Part shown: positions 1 to 35,820 of the stretch, in pieces
Layout: each line of letters opens with the position of its first letter
Numbering within the stretch: position 1 is the first letter of the stretch
Assembly: GCF_020740795.1 (NCBI RefSeq)
Contig: NC_067305.1
Coordinates: 1,984,001-2,048,000, forward strand
Length of the DNA stretch: 64,000 nt
Direction of reading: 5' to 3'
Source: Apus apus
Taxonomy: Eukaryota; Chordata; Aves; Apodiformes; Apodidae
Position numbers and translations under genes: made by a program
The notes under the pieces: generated by a model
Databases searched by the model: none
Told to the model about the DNA's origin: nothing
The model's input: the letters and a program-made list of their open reading frames with translations, nothing else

Positions 1-300
1 CAGGACGGGGCCGCAGCCCCCGGGACCCTCTTGCCCTTCCAGCCGGGAACCCAAGTGCTGAGATTGTTCCCATGGGCGTTTGTTCCGTTGCGAGTTGAGT
101 TACTGCTTTCAAACCCAGTGTACAGAAATGGCATTTCAGTTTCTCTGATGCTTCCTGGAAGCCATAGGATTTAGGGGCTTTTTTGTTTGTTCGTTTTTGG
201 GGTTTTTTTTTTGTTCGTTTTGGGTTTTTTTTTTCGTTTTTTTTTTAATAATAAAAACAATTGAAAAAAAGAAAATTAAAAAAAAAATCTTTAAAACCCT
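1..300 (+). other. Possible 3' UTR end of an upstream plus-strand gene
   Basis: No coding sequence is seen. The stretch runs from GC-rich into T-rich and A-rich sequence and holds an AATAAA on the plus strand at about 250-255, which looks like the end of a transcript. In mammals CSNK1G2 lies next to BTBD2 in tail-to-tail orientation, so this could be its 3' UTR. That rests on synteny only; no CSNK1G2 coding exon is in the window to prove it. Confidence 0.3.
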
Positions 301-358
301 AACGTGTTGTTCTGTGTTTGATTGCACAGCCCTGAGGGTCGGGGTGTTGGGACTGGTT

Positions 359-359
<1 letters not shown>

Positions 360-399
<40 letters not shown>
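360..399. repeat. Poly-C homopolymer, about 40 bases
   Basis: An uninterrupted run of about 40 C. The length is probably unreliable in the assembly. It separates the possible upstream 3' UTR from the spacer before BTBD2. Confidence 0.9.
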
Positions 400-408
<9 letters not shown>

Positions 409-1460
409 CCGAGGCAGGTCCCTGGGTGGGAGCTGCCCCAGCCCCTCCGTGGTCACCCCTCGCCCATGGCCCTGTCCCCTCGTTGCTTTTCCATGTGAAG
501 CAGCAGGAAGGGCTGGGGAAGGTCAGGGGAGCAGCAGTGAGGCTGATGGCTCCGGGCAGCTCCCTGCCCAGCCTGGACCTTCTCAACGTCCTGGTGGATG
601 TTCCCAAAAAAGCCAAAGAATGGGTGAGAAGAGCAGCTCCCAGCAGAGCAACCCAGGGCCCAGAGGAGCTCCGGGCTGAAGCTCCAGGGCTGGGAAGGAA
701 GGAGCAGGAGGAGCCTTCGGCCTCAGGGCTGAGGAGGATCAGGACGGAGGTGAGATCCAGCCATGGGACCTTGTGCAGCCCTGAGAGCAGCGTTGATGCC
801 CATGAGGGTGAGAGCAGAGGAGCAGGGCTGAGGGTCCTGTTGCCTCCGGTTCCTCCAGCACCAGAACCTGCAGCCCAGCCAAGGGCATCACCTGCAGGAG
901 GCTCCGGTGCTGCTCCTCACCCCGGTGCTTTGTTGCTGATGGTGGGGCAGGCAGACCCCGACCCTCCTTCCCACTCCAGCCTCACTGGGAGCTGCCTTCC
1001 CATCCTGCCAGCAGGCAGGGCACAGGAGCAGCCCTTTCCATTGCCCTCACAGCAGTCCCTGCTTCCAAAGACCAGGACCCATCCCTGCAAAGGCCAGGGC
1101 AGCTTTTGGTGCATGTTTGTCAAAAACCTTCAATCATGATTAAAGAAATTCAGTCATGAGAGGCTAAATCCACCACACACAGGGACAGGGTAACACCCAC
1201 TTGGCCTCCCCTTCCTGCTCTCCTGCCCCACAGAAACACAGGTTCCACCATAACTTCATTTTCCCAAAGGTTTTGGGCTTTCCACACAGGGATCTGTCAT
1301 TTCCTCAGGATTCCTGGGGATCCCAGCTCATCCACAGCACCCAGGGGAAGGCCCAGGACCTGGTGCCCTCGGCTGAGTGGGAAGGCCCAGGAACCCATCT
1401 CCACCTTCCCTCTGCCACGCCAGCAGCCCCTCAGCTCTCCTCAAATCATAGAGAAACTTG
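400..1460. other. Spacer between BTBD2 3' end and upstream gene
   Basis: GC-moderate non-coding sequence. Open frames here (up to 237 codons on the plus strand) show no recognisable domain or splice structure. No repeat family was recognised. Confidence 0.5.
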
Positions 1461-3963
1461 GGTAAAGACAACCCGAATGTCTTTATTGATTTCCTATTTA
1501 CAAATCACAAAGCTGGCCAAAAAAGCAGAGTGTGAACACTGAACGAGAGCATCGGATACATTCATCAATACAGCACTGGAAGTGGAGACAGTCCCAGCTC
1601 TGCCTGGAAGGTGACGTGGTACAAACAGAACGTCTCGTACTTTTGGGAACAGGCAGGTCCAACAATGAGTTTACATTCATCTATCTACAAAAGCCAGAAT
1701 TGCATCCAACTGCAGGGAAGCTGTAAGAACAGGAGTTGCTCGGGTGTAGTTCAGTTTGACTCCCTCCCCAACAGGACAAGCCCCCAGGACCTACCTGGGA
1801 GGAAGTGGCGGAAGAAGGGTGAGTTCGGGGAGAGAATCTGCGAAAGAGGTGAAAACAGACCCTGGCAGAGGCAGCAGGGAGGTCCAGGCCCTGCTCCTGC
1901 CTCAGGCAAGTTTGCAGCTTCACTCCTTTCCAGTTCCAGTGAGTCCCACTATTGTCACCTCTGTGCAGAAAGGCCCTGAGGTGCCGTGTCCCCAGAACAG
2001 GGACCCTGTGGGGCTGCAGGGAAGACCCCACAACCTCTGAGAAGGGGGCAGGGGTGGGAGGTGAGAGCAGGCACAACTTCATGCACCCCAGGGCCACCTC
2101 CCTGACCCATCTCACTTTGCATTGCACAGAGTCAGGTTCAATAACTAAGTCACAGATCCTTTTTTTTTTTTTTTTCTTTTCTTTTCCTTTTTTTAGTACT
2201 GGCCACATTAGGAACATCCCACCTGGAAGCAGAAGAACCACACATCCTGCAATGTCTTCCTAGGGAACAGAACACAGTGCTGACCTCTCTAACAGCTACT
2301 GGTGAGGAGGTGCAGGCTGCTCCTGCAGGGTCACTGCTGTGGGGCTGAGGAGACACTGGGCTCCCAACCCAAGGGAGCAGGAGGTGCCATTTCCCCAGAG
2401 AGTGACCAAGCCACCCACGACAGCAAAGGACAAGGAGGTTTTAACTTCTCAGAGCCAAATAGGGTGGCAACTGCTGCCTGGTGGGTCCCAAGGGTTTTGT
2501 GTGCCTGGAGCTGGCGGGGGGGGGGACCCTCAGCTTTGGGGCAGCACTTGCCCCTGCAGACTGCAAAAGGCTCTGGTCACACTGCCAAGCTGTGGTTTAA
2601 TTACAGAGAGGGTCCAGCCTCAGGGTCCTCACCAGTGACCATGAAGCTGGTCAGGTATGAGCCCCCCACCCCCTGGCAGGACAAACCTCCCCCTCCCAGC
2701 TAAAGTTGTACCAGCTGATGGGGAAAAACAACCAGCCCCAAACAGGTTAAGGGGCATCTTCAAGATCACGGAGCTCAACAGCCCCAAGTCAGGAGCCATT
2801 TGTGATATTTGTAAATACAGCCTCGTGCTCCTGTGCCCATCCAAGCAGGGACTGTGCAAACACACCCAGGCAAACAGAAAACCTTTCATGTTTTCCTAAA
2901 CTGCTCCATAAATCCTCATCCATCTGCTGCGTTATTAGGTAACAGGCAGGTGCACATCAAACCTCTCTTCTATTTCACATCAGGGCAGCAGGTTCTGGAG
3001 CAGCCCAGGGGTGGGTGGGTGAGAAACACACGGGAACCAAGAGGAAATGCATTGAAAGGTGCACGGAGAGAGCAGCAACACTCAGGGGCAGGGAGGCCAA
3101 GGAGGGGCAGGGAGGCCAAGGAGCCCTGCTTGCTTCAGCTGCCAGCCCCTGGCAGGACCTGCCAAGGGCTTGATTAGCACAGTAACAATTAGCACAGGTG
3201 CCCTACTGCTGAGGAGGGCCACCCAGGATCACCCACCCTTGGAACCAGGCTGCAGAAGTTGGGAGAAGCACCACCAGGCCCTGGGGGGGGCAGGGGAGGA
3301 AGGAGCCTGCCCAGGCAGAGCCCCTGTCCCTTCCCGGCTCCGCAGGGCACGGCCGGTTGCTGTCACCAGCTGCCCAGGGTGAAGGATTGTCACAAATTCA
3401 GGAGAACAGCAGGAAAACACCACAGTCTCTCCAGAGCTGCTCTAGTTTTGGGGTCTCCCACAAGACCCTGTAGTGGTGGAACAGCAAAGCCTCAGGGAAA
3501 AGGATGGGCCACCAGCCCTTGACCGAGTCTGTTTGGTTTGGTTTTTTTTGTTGTGTTGGGTTTTTTTTGTGTGTGGTGTTTTTTTTTTGTAGGATTCTCT
3601 CCTCCCAGGAAGTAGAACCACAACCAGAGCCACTCGTTTCCATGCTTCTGACCGGTGGAAAAGCATCTACATTCATTGCAGTCCAAAAAATAAAAATAAA
3701 AATGCATGTTGTTAGATAGGATTAATCAGTAAAGTAGAACATGACTAACCACAGACAAGCTACACATGGGACTGGGGTACCAGCCAGCCTGGTACGTGGT
3801 AGCAGCAGGATCACCAGCACAAGGCAGAACATGAGCTTTGAAATGATTTTACTGAGACCTTTGGCTAGTGTGGCTCCAACTGGTGTGGTCAAACTCAGCC
3901 AGATACTTAGTTTGGAAGGTCACGGGGAAGAGAAGAGAGTCCAGAGCCTGCTCTGCAGCTGCA
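1460..3963 (-). other. BTBD2: BTBD2 3' UTR (inferred)
   Basis: The region runs from the BTBD2 stop codon to the nearest canonical polyadenylation signal on the minus strand. It holds no convincing coding sequence. Homopolymer T and A tracts occur near 2160-2195 and 3540-3590. The extent is inferred from the signal alone. Confidence 0.5.
1482..1487 (-). terminator. BTBD2: BTBD2 polyadenylation signal (AATAAA)
   Basis: TTTATT on the plus strand reads AATAAA on the minus strand, preceded on that strand by AT-rich 3'-UTR-like sequence. Cleavage is expected near 1460. An ATTAAA variant at 2596-2601 is a weaker alternative. No other canonical hexamer lies between this site and the BTBD2 stop codon, so the inferred 3' UTR is about 2.5 kb. 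Confidence 0.6.
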
Positions 3964-28483
<24,520 letters not shown>

Positions 28484-28794
28484 CTTGTGCGGCGGAGGCG
28501 CAGGGGCGGGCGGCGCGGGGCGGCGCTGCAGCAGCAGCAGCACCAGCAGCGGCGGGCGGGACACGGCGGCGGGCGGGAGCGGGAGCGGGGCGGCGATGGC
28601 GGGGCGGTGGCTGCCGGGGCCGGCGGCGATGCAGAGAGCCGGGCAGCAGCGGCGCATGGGGCACCGCGCGGCGCCGCCGCCGGGCGGGCCAAGGCGGGGG
28701 GGAAGGGGGGGGGGAGCGGCGGGGCGGGGAGAGGGCGTGGGGCGGCGGGCGGGGCCGCGGCGGGCGGGGGGGGCCGGGGTGCGGGGCCTGAGGG

Positions 28795-29345
28795 GACGTG
28801 TCTGAGCGGGAGACCCCCCCCCCTGAGGGGGTCATCGTTGGGCTGCGGTCCCTGAGGGGGTTTTGGGGGCCGCCCCTGAGGGGGCTGAGGGGACATCTGT
28901 GAGCGGGAGACCCCCCTGAGAGGGTCATCGTTGGGCAGCATCTCGGGGCCAGCCCTGAGGGGCATTTGCGGGTTTTGGGGGCCACCCCTGAGGGGCATTT
29001 GGGAACTACCCCTGAGGGGCATTTGGGGGTTTTGGGGGCCACCCCTGAGGGGCATTTGGGGGCCACCCCTGAGGGGGCATTTGGGGGTTTTGGGGGCCAC
29101 CCCTGAGGGGGCTGAGGGGCCGTCTTTGAGCAGGAGACCCCCCCCCCCGAGAGGGTCATCGTTGGGCAGCGATCCTCGAGGGAGGTTTGGGGGGCAATCC
29201 CTGAGGGGGCGATGCCTGAGGGGGGTCAGTCCCTGAGGAGAACGAGGGGCGGTGCCTGAGGGGCAGTTGGGAGGATGAGGGGGAGATCCCTGAAGGGGGT
29301 GATCCCGGAGGGGACAATCCTTGAGGAGGGTGAGGGGCAGTTCTT
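28795..29345. repeat. G-rich minisatellite upstream of BTBD2
   Basis: CCCTGAGGGG recurs many times. Between about 28950 and 29110 the longer unit (GGGGCATTTGGGGGTTTTGG followed by GGGCCACCCCTGAG, about 33 bases) is repeated with variation. The long minus-strand open frame across it is a product of composition. Confidence 0.85.
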
Positions 29346-32300
29346 GGGGGGCCAGTCCCTGAGCAGCCGTTTTGGGGGATGAGGAGGCCATCCTGTGAGG
29401 GGGGTGATTCTAGGGAGGATGAGGGGTAGGGAGGGGGTCTGTTTTGTGGAGAGATGAGGAATTTGGGGGGCGATTCATGGAGGGGAGGTTGAGGTTAGGG
29501 GGCTGAAGGGGGTCAGTGCTGGGGGGTGAGGAGCGAGGGAGGGTTGGGCCATGGAGAGGAGCAGTTGGGGAGTGGGGGTGAAGCCCTGGTGGGGGTAGGA
29601 GGAGAGGGACAGATGCGGAGGGGGCACGAGTCGCTCCCTTCCCTCCCTCACAAACCAGCTTTTCTTCTGGCTCTGCCATCCCCAGGACACCCTGATTTGT
29701 GCCCAGAAATTCCTCAGAAGAATTAGCCGGGGTGGACGGGCTGTTGCTGCCCTCACTGGACCCTCACAGGACCAGAGCACCCCGGGTTTTACCCTGCAGC
29801 TCCGCTTGATCTGCAGTGGCCTGATCCATGAGGGATCCTCATGGCCCACAAGATCCTGCCAGATCTGCTCCACAGAAGGGTGCACTGGCCTGAGGGTCCC
29901 TACCAATGGCCACCTTGTGTCCAGCCAGCAGGAGGTGGAAAACGGTTGAGGGGGAGGGTGGCAGGAGCAGGCTGAAAAGCAGAAGATTAATTAAGAGGCT
30001 GTGCCACTGCCTTGCTGTGATCTCAGTAACTGAACCGTTAAAGTGATTTATTCTTCACGGGGTAATTACATTCCCCTTTTCTCTGTTATCCGTCCCCTGA
30101 TCTGTGTTCAGCTCTTGGAGGTGCACGCACACGCATTCAGGAGCAAATGTGTGGTCCTTGATTCAACACTCTCAGTGAGGAGTTGTCCTGTCTGCCCCTT
30201 CTGTTTTCTGTGCCTTTACCTTATGGATTCTGTAACACACCAAGACGTGCTGTTTGTACGGATCCAAAGCTTCCAGACCCTTGTTTAGCTCAGAGATCTC
30301 ACCAATTCACCACCACGGCCGGGTGCTGCAGTGGCACATTGCCCTGGTGTTGTTACACCACTCATTTTGATCGAGAGCTTCTGACCTGGTTTTCTATCAT
30401 CGTTATCAAATTCCTGCTGCCTTAAGTGCTGGCAGGTTTCTGCTGCATTTTTTAAAGCTGTGTTGCACTTCACGTGAACGAGTTTGGGAAACTCCTGTAG
30501 CCACAGCTATGCAGAATTCAGAGCTGGCCGTCCTAATAGTCCTTCTGGCATCTGGTCTGTGCATGCAGGAATGAGTAGAAGCCTTTAGAGGAACAGCTCT
30601 TTTTTCCTGTGAACTCTTTTCTTATGTTAATAATAACTGAGTATTGCAAACAGACATATTCTCTTTTTAAAACACTGCATCCTTTTGTCTTCCATGCCGT
30701 TTGCTTAGCGGATCACACACACTCGCAGCTCCTTGCTGGCCAAGCTGCTTCCACGCATTTCAGCATCACATTTTTTTTTTACTCACAAACGTTCTATCTG
30801 GACGCCCGCCCGGTCCCTGCTGAGTCCTGTTCGGCTTTGGATGCTTCATTCGGGCCTTAAACATTAGAGGGAGCTAAAGGCTGCTGCGTGTGCTTGGATG
30901 GAAGGATGGACGCTGCTGCTGCCTGGCAGGGCTGGCCTGGAGCCTCCTCCCAGGGCTGGTGAGCACCGGCTGGTTGGTCCCACAGCCCTTCAGCTCCAAA
31001 AGTGCTACCGGGAGGGTCACCGAGAGCCCCCCTGCCTGTCCTGCCAAGTGTGTGAACATCCAGCCCAGCCCGTGCTGGTGAGGACAGAGGTGGTGGAGGC
31101 TGAAGCCTCTGCTGTAGCATTCCCTCCTTCCAAATCCGCCGCTGGGACATCCTGGAGAAGCAGTGGTGTCTCCAAGGGATTGGTGTGCCTGCCAAGGAGG
31201 ATGTGTGCTTCTCTGTTATGCAGGGAGGAGATTTGAAGCCCACCAGAGCCCTCCAGCTCACCCAGGGTCCAGCAAGCAACCCAGTGCCAGCAGTCCCTCC
31301 CTGTTGAGCGCTGATCTCCCCAGCACCACCACCCTTTTCTGGGCCTTACTCACCTTGCTGGCCCTTCCACAGCTCATTAGACAGGTCCTATTTATTTGGC
31401 ACGTGATTAATTCAATAAGGATGATTCATCTTGTGGCAGTAGCTGAGGCTCAAGTCGGGACCAATGTAAAGAGGCACAGCTACAGCAAGAATATGGACAG
31501 CACAGAAATCCATGTGGGACATGTTGGCTTGGCTCTGTGAGATGGGGTGAGGTGTTTGCTACAGTGTCCCCAGACCATCACAGCAATCATCAGCAGAGTA
31601 TTTGACAAAGGAAACACAAAGAATAGAGCCGTGTGGGAGCCTTCAACATCCCCAAAATAAATCTGAGAACAAATGCTCCTAAAAATGGCACGTTATTATT
31701 TCTGGATCTGATAGCCAGCAGATTTCTTCACAAATTAGGCCCCCAGGAAAAGGCAGCACTGTTTTAGGTGGGGTAGTGGCAAGATCATGAAAAGCTTGAC
31801 CACAGCCAGAAGTCCAGGTGGGGAAACTGGTGTGATTCCATTGGTGTTAGATGAAGGCTGATCAAATCCAGGGCTGGAAGGAAAGCATCTTGGTTGCAGA
31901 AGGGCAAGCTATGAGCAGCTGGAATTGATCTGGGGGACTGGGGTGCTCAGAGTTTGGTGGCAGGGGACACCTGATCTTTCTTTACCTTGTAGAGGCAAAA
32001 AAAGACATCTGGAATGTGTGGAGGTAATGATAAAATCAAAAATACATATGGAATGTGGAGGTAACACTTCCCTGGCTGAGCAGGTCGTCTCAAAGGAGTT
32101 ATGTTGAGAAGAAGCAAAGCTCTGAGGAGGGCTGTGTGACAGAGACATCTTGGGTGATGCCAGAGGAGGGCTGACATGGGACTTGCCAAACCTGGCGCTT
32201 TAGCAACAAGCCTTTATTTAAACCCTCAGCCAGGTGAGGAGGTGAATCAGTGTGAATCACAAGGCCCACAACCCACAGGCAGCAGCACAGTCACCGAGAG

Positions 32301-33744
32301 GCACAGCTGGAGATGCTCTCCTGGACTTTGGGAAAACGATGCTGCTCCACTGCCTCTGACCAACCACAGCTCCCAAGGCCTGTGCAATTCCACCTGGAGC
32401 TGGAAGAAGTCCTGTGGGAAAGCTGAACCTACACTCCATGGCTCTCCAAAAGCCACACTCCGTGACAAGGCAGGGCCAGACCTGAGCACCAGGGTCTGCC
32501 AGGGTGCACGTTGCTCCCTGAGGTGGCTACAGAGGGACAACCTGCACACCCACACACCAGCCACAAAATGACACTGAAAGGGCACATTCTACCAAAAAAA
32601 GAATCCAACCAAGATGGGGTTGTTTTGGTTGCCTGGTTGGAAATGGTGATTCACTGCAAAATACACGGTGGTTCTTTCCTTCTCTGCCCTGTCCTGTAAA
32701 GCATTTGAAAAAAAATCAAGAAGGAAACATGAAACATTTTTCTAATCCAAACCAGCCCTTCACACCTTCCTCTCCGCGTGCCCAGGGTGGTTTTTGGGGC
32801 TCACAGGCTGCTTAGAACACCAGTCTGGGGCTGAGGCAACGCGTGGTCCTGCCTCCAGGGTGTGTTGGGAGCAGACAGTGAATCAGAACGGTGGTTAATC
32901 GTTGGGCTGCTCTCCTGTCACCCCTGTAGCCAGGCTGAGCCTCAAAATGCTGAGGACACTTCACCTGCCTGCTTGCCCACCCTCCCTGCTGCCCTGTACT
33001 GGACCCAGGCACGACCCCACCAGCCACCCACACACCATCATGCCCTGATGGCTCAATTAAATCCTGTGAACGGGAGACCCAAGCCACCACATCACCCAGA
33101 GCCTGACTGACCCCTTGCATCACTCATGCCACCCCCCCCCAGTGGCTCTGCAGTGGTCTCTTCACTCTCCCAGTGCCACTGGACCAGCATGGACAGCATT
33201 TTCTCCAGTGCAAATCACCACAGACTTATTTATATCCCCTTAGCCCAGCAGGAGAGCCTATTTTGGGCTGATACTCAAGCACCAGAGTGGCACAGGTTAT
33301 TTTAACCCAGCCTTGGTTTATTTTCAGAGCTGCCCTTCTCCACACATGCCCTGAAACCGTCTCCAACTACCAGACACCTGTGAAGGCAGGGACAGGAGTG
33401 GGGGAGAAGGACCACGAGAAGAAATGGTACAGATTTAAACCTAAACCAGCTTCTGGAGCAAAGCTCCCTTTGACACCATCATCCTGGGATCCCCCCAGCA
33501 TCTTGGCAGGTAGATTGTCTGCAGGTTAGGCCATGAGAAAAGAAAGAAAACCTTGGGAAAAGAAAACACTTTAGAAAGAAAACATTGGAGCCACACTTGT
33601 TGATGATGGTCACCTGACTGATGGGGATGGAGAATAAGTGGGGGATTCAATGCTTTTGGTTTTTTGCCTGTCTCTCATAAAACCACAAGAGCAAGATCCT
33701 CTCAGAGTTGGAGGATCACAACTGCAGGAACAGTGATTTTTTTC

Positions 33745-33905
33745 CATTTGTGGACACCAAAATTGTCAGGGACCAGCTGTATGGGCTGAATGTTCACAAG
33801 TCCATGGGGCCTGGTAGGATTCATCCCAGAGCACCAAAGGACCTGGCAGATGTTATGGCAGGAGGCCTCTCAATCATCTCCTGAGGGTCTTGGGAGGTTG
33901 GCTAA
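33745..33905 (+). mobile_element. Probable internal CR1-like LINE fragment, plus strand
   Basis: The stretch with AAGTCCATGGGGCCTGGTAG and GATTCATCCCAGAGCACC resembles the reverse-transcriptase-region DNA of CR1 elements, with no intact frame. The family call is from memory of CR1 sequence and is tentative. Confidence 0.5.
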
Positions 33906-34300
33906 GGCTGACAGAGAGACAGGAGCCATGGCCAGGGGTCACCTTGTGCCCCAGGAGAGTCCCTGGGTTGGGGGGGGGGTTGGTTTCTACTGTGGTGGTA
34001 GAAGTTTTTTGGGAGCACAAAAACCTGTTGGAACTGGGGCACTGGCAGTCCCTGGGGTGCCCCCCAGCCCGGGGGTGCCCAGGCTGCAGGGAAGGGCTGT
34101 GCCTGCCCGGGCAGGGGGTACAGGTTGGTGGGGGCTGAAAGAGAGACAGGAGCTGGTGTCACCTCCACTCATGCCACTAGATCCCTCCCCAGGCTGTGGG
34201 GTCAGGATCAGTCCCTACCTTGTGGGTAGAAGGTTTTGGGGATCACAAAAGCCTAAAGGAACTGGGGTGCTGGGGGGCCCCGGGGGCCACGCAGGGGGTC
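33906..34300. repeat. Imperfect tandem duplication
   Basis: Two diverged copies. Each begins near GAGAGACAGGAGC (33915 and 34141) and later shows GGTAGAAG, CACAAAA and GGAACTGGGG in the same order. Copies differ by substitutions and a shortened middle. Confidence 0.65.
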
Positions 34301-34361
34301 TGTGTACCATGGTCCTTCTGACTGTTTGTTGGTTGCCAAGGTCTCTCTGGTGGCTCCCAGG

Positions 34362-34432
34362 ACAGAATGTGGGGGCTCCCAAGACACAATGTGGGGGCTC
34401 CCAGGATGGAATGTGGGGGCTCCCAGTGTTCC
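34362..34432. repeat. About 26-bp tandem repeat, three units
   Basis: AATGTGGGGGCTCCCA occurs three times in a row with short variable links (GGACAG, AGACAC, GGATGG). Confidence 0.85.
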
Positions 34433-34859
34433 ATCCCTCCAACAGCCTCCCCAGCTCCCAGCAAAGAGTGAAGGGGGGGGCTGGGGAGCCCCTGGCCCCT
34501 CCGGGTGTCTCTCCAGGGCTGTGGGTGCCAGTGCCCTTGTCTGGAGGCCTCGGTCCCTCCCCAGAGCTGGGACATCCCTGGGCTCAGGGGCCTTGGTGGC
34601 AGGAGCCCCAGGCCTGGGGCTGGGCTGGAGGGCACAGGCTGGGGAGGGGGTGGGCAGGGCCAGGGGTGGGGGTCGCTCTGTGGGGCAGGGAGAGGGTGTT
34701 GGGGGGGAGCCCTGACAGTCCCCAGGGGCTGGTTGAGCCTCTGGGGCAGGAGGAGGGGGTGGAAAACAAAGCAGATGTTGGAGCAGGGGCTGCTCCCAAC
34801 CCCCCTGCTGGGATGGAGACCCCAGGAGCTCCTCTGCAGGCCACAGGGAGAGATCACAC

Positions 34860-34937
34860 ATGGGCAGGGGGCCCTGCTCATGGCAGGGAGGTTGGAACCT
34901 GCTGATCTTTAAGGTCCCTTCCAACCTTCACCATTCT
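34860..34937 (+). mobile_element. CR1 LINE 3' tail, plus strand
   Basis: Short tail: GGAGGTTGGAACCTGCTGAT, TTTAAGGTCCCTTCCAACC, then CACCATTCTA. Confidence 0.8.
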
Positions 34938-35220
34938 ACCTCTGGGTCAGGAGCCCTTGTCCTTCCAGGGGATTTCCACTTCCCCCACACCAGCTGGGAA
35001 CACCACAGTGCTGTGAGCAGCAGGTCTGGGAAATTCCTGTAGTCTGTGGGAAGAGACCTTCTTGCAGGGAGCCAGGTAGGAAAAGATGCCCTTTTCAATT
35101 TGTCAGCTAGGAATGGAGGACTGTTGGGAGATGGGATGGACTTGGCCACAGTCATGATGGAACCGCTGAAGTCAAAATGGTCCCTGTATTGAGAAAGAAG
35201 GAGAGCAGAATTCCTTCCCT
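34938..35220 (+). mobile_element. Possible internal LINE fragment, plus strand
   Basis: GGGGATTTCCACTTCCCCCA, GCAGGTCTGGGAAATTCCTG and following sequence resemble part of a CR1-type ORF2 coding region, decayed. Tentative; a repeat-library search would settle it. Confidence 0.4.
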
Positions 35221-35814
35221 GGACTTCTGAGTGAGGTACTTTGCAGAATCCCCTGGGAATCTGCTCTTCAAGGCTCAGGTGCAGGCAAGGTCAGGCTGCA
35301 AGAAACCCCTTTGAGAAGCTCAGGAACAGGCAATTCCACTGTGTTGGATGGTTGTCAAGCAAAGGGGGCACAGGCCCAGCTTGTGTGAGCTGGGAACTCT
35401 CCATGGAGCTCCAGAGGAAAAGGGTATCGTGCAATCCCTGGAAGCAAGGTCAGGTTTGGCAGGAAGATCCCAGAGCCATGGGTGGCACATGCAGGGAAAG
35501 GAGAGGGGGTGACAAGCAGCAGGCAGGCTCCACCCTGCTGGTTGCTGCACCATGACCTCCAGCCCCTGTTTGGGGCTCCAGTGGATCACACCACCCCACT
35601 GGGGAAAGCAAGTCAGGCCCTGGAGCCACTGCCAGTGAAATTCCTGGCATCCAAACCTGGCACTTGCAGCCCTGCCTGGCCCTTGGCCACCCTCCCAGAG
35701 CCCTCAGGACTAGCCAGGGGTAGAGAAGGAGCTGGTGGAGCTTGGGAAGGACAATCATGGCAAGGGCCCCACGCTACCCCAGCCACACACCAACCACACA
35801 GCTCTCAATGCATT

Positions 35815-35820
35815 TTTATT
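35815..35820 (-). terminator. MKNK2: MKNK2 distal polyadenylation signal (AATAAA)
   Basis: On the minus strand the order is TTTGTAAGAATTTAATAAAA, then GCATTGAGAGCTGTGTGG, a hexamer followed by a GU-rich downstream element. Cleavage is expected near 35797. Confidence 0.65.

Larger units (their letters stand above)
28801..35796. other. Intergenic region between BTBD2 and MKNK2
   Basis: About 7 kb separates the two minus-strand genes. Apart from the listed minisatellites and CR1 pieces I see no exon with splice borders, no RNA gene and no conserved domain. The part from 29400 to 33700 is unique sequence with nothing recognised. Confidence 0.65.

Noticed and set aside
197-679. 160-codon ORF through the poly-C tract
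   Set aside because: It contains the homopolymer as a run of prolines and a T-rich run of phenylalanines; not coding.
33790-34905. 371-codon plus-strand ORF
   Set aside because: It starts in LINE-like debris and runs through tandem repeats; no domain.
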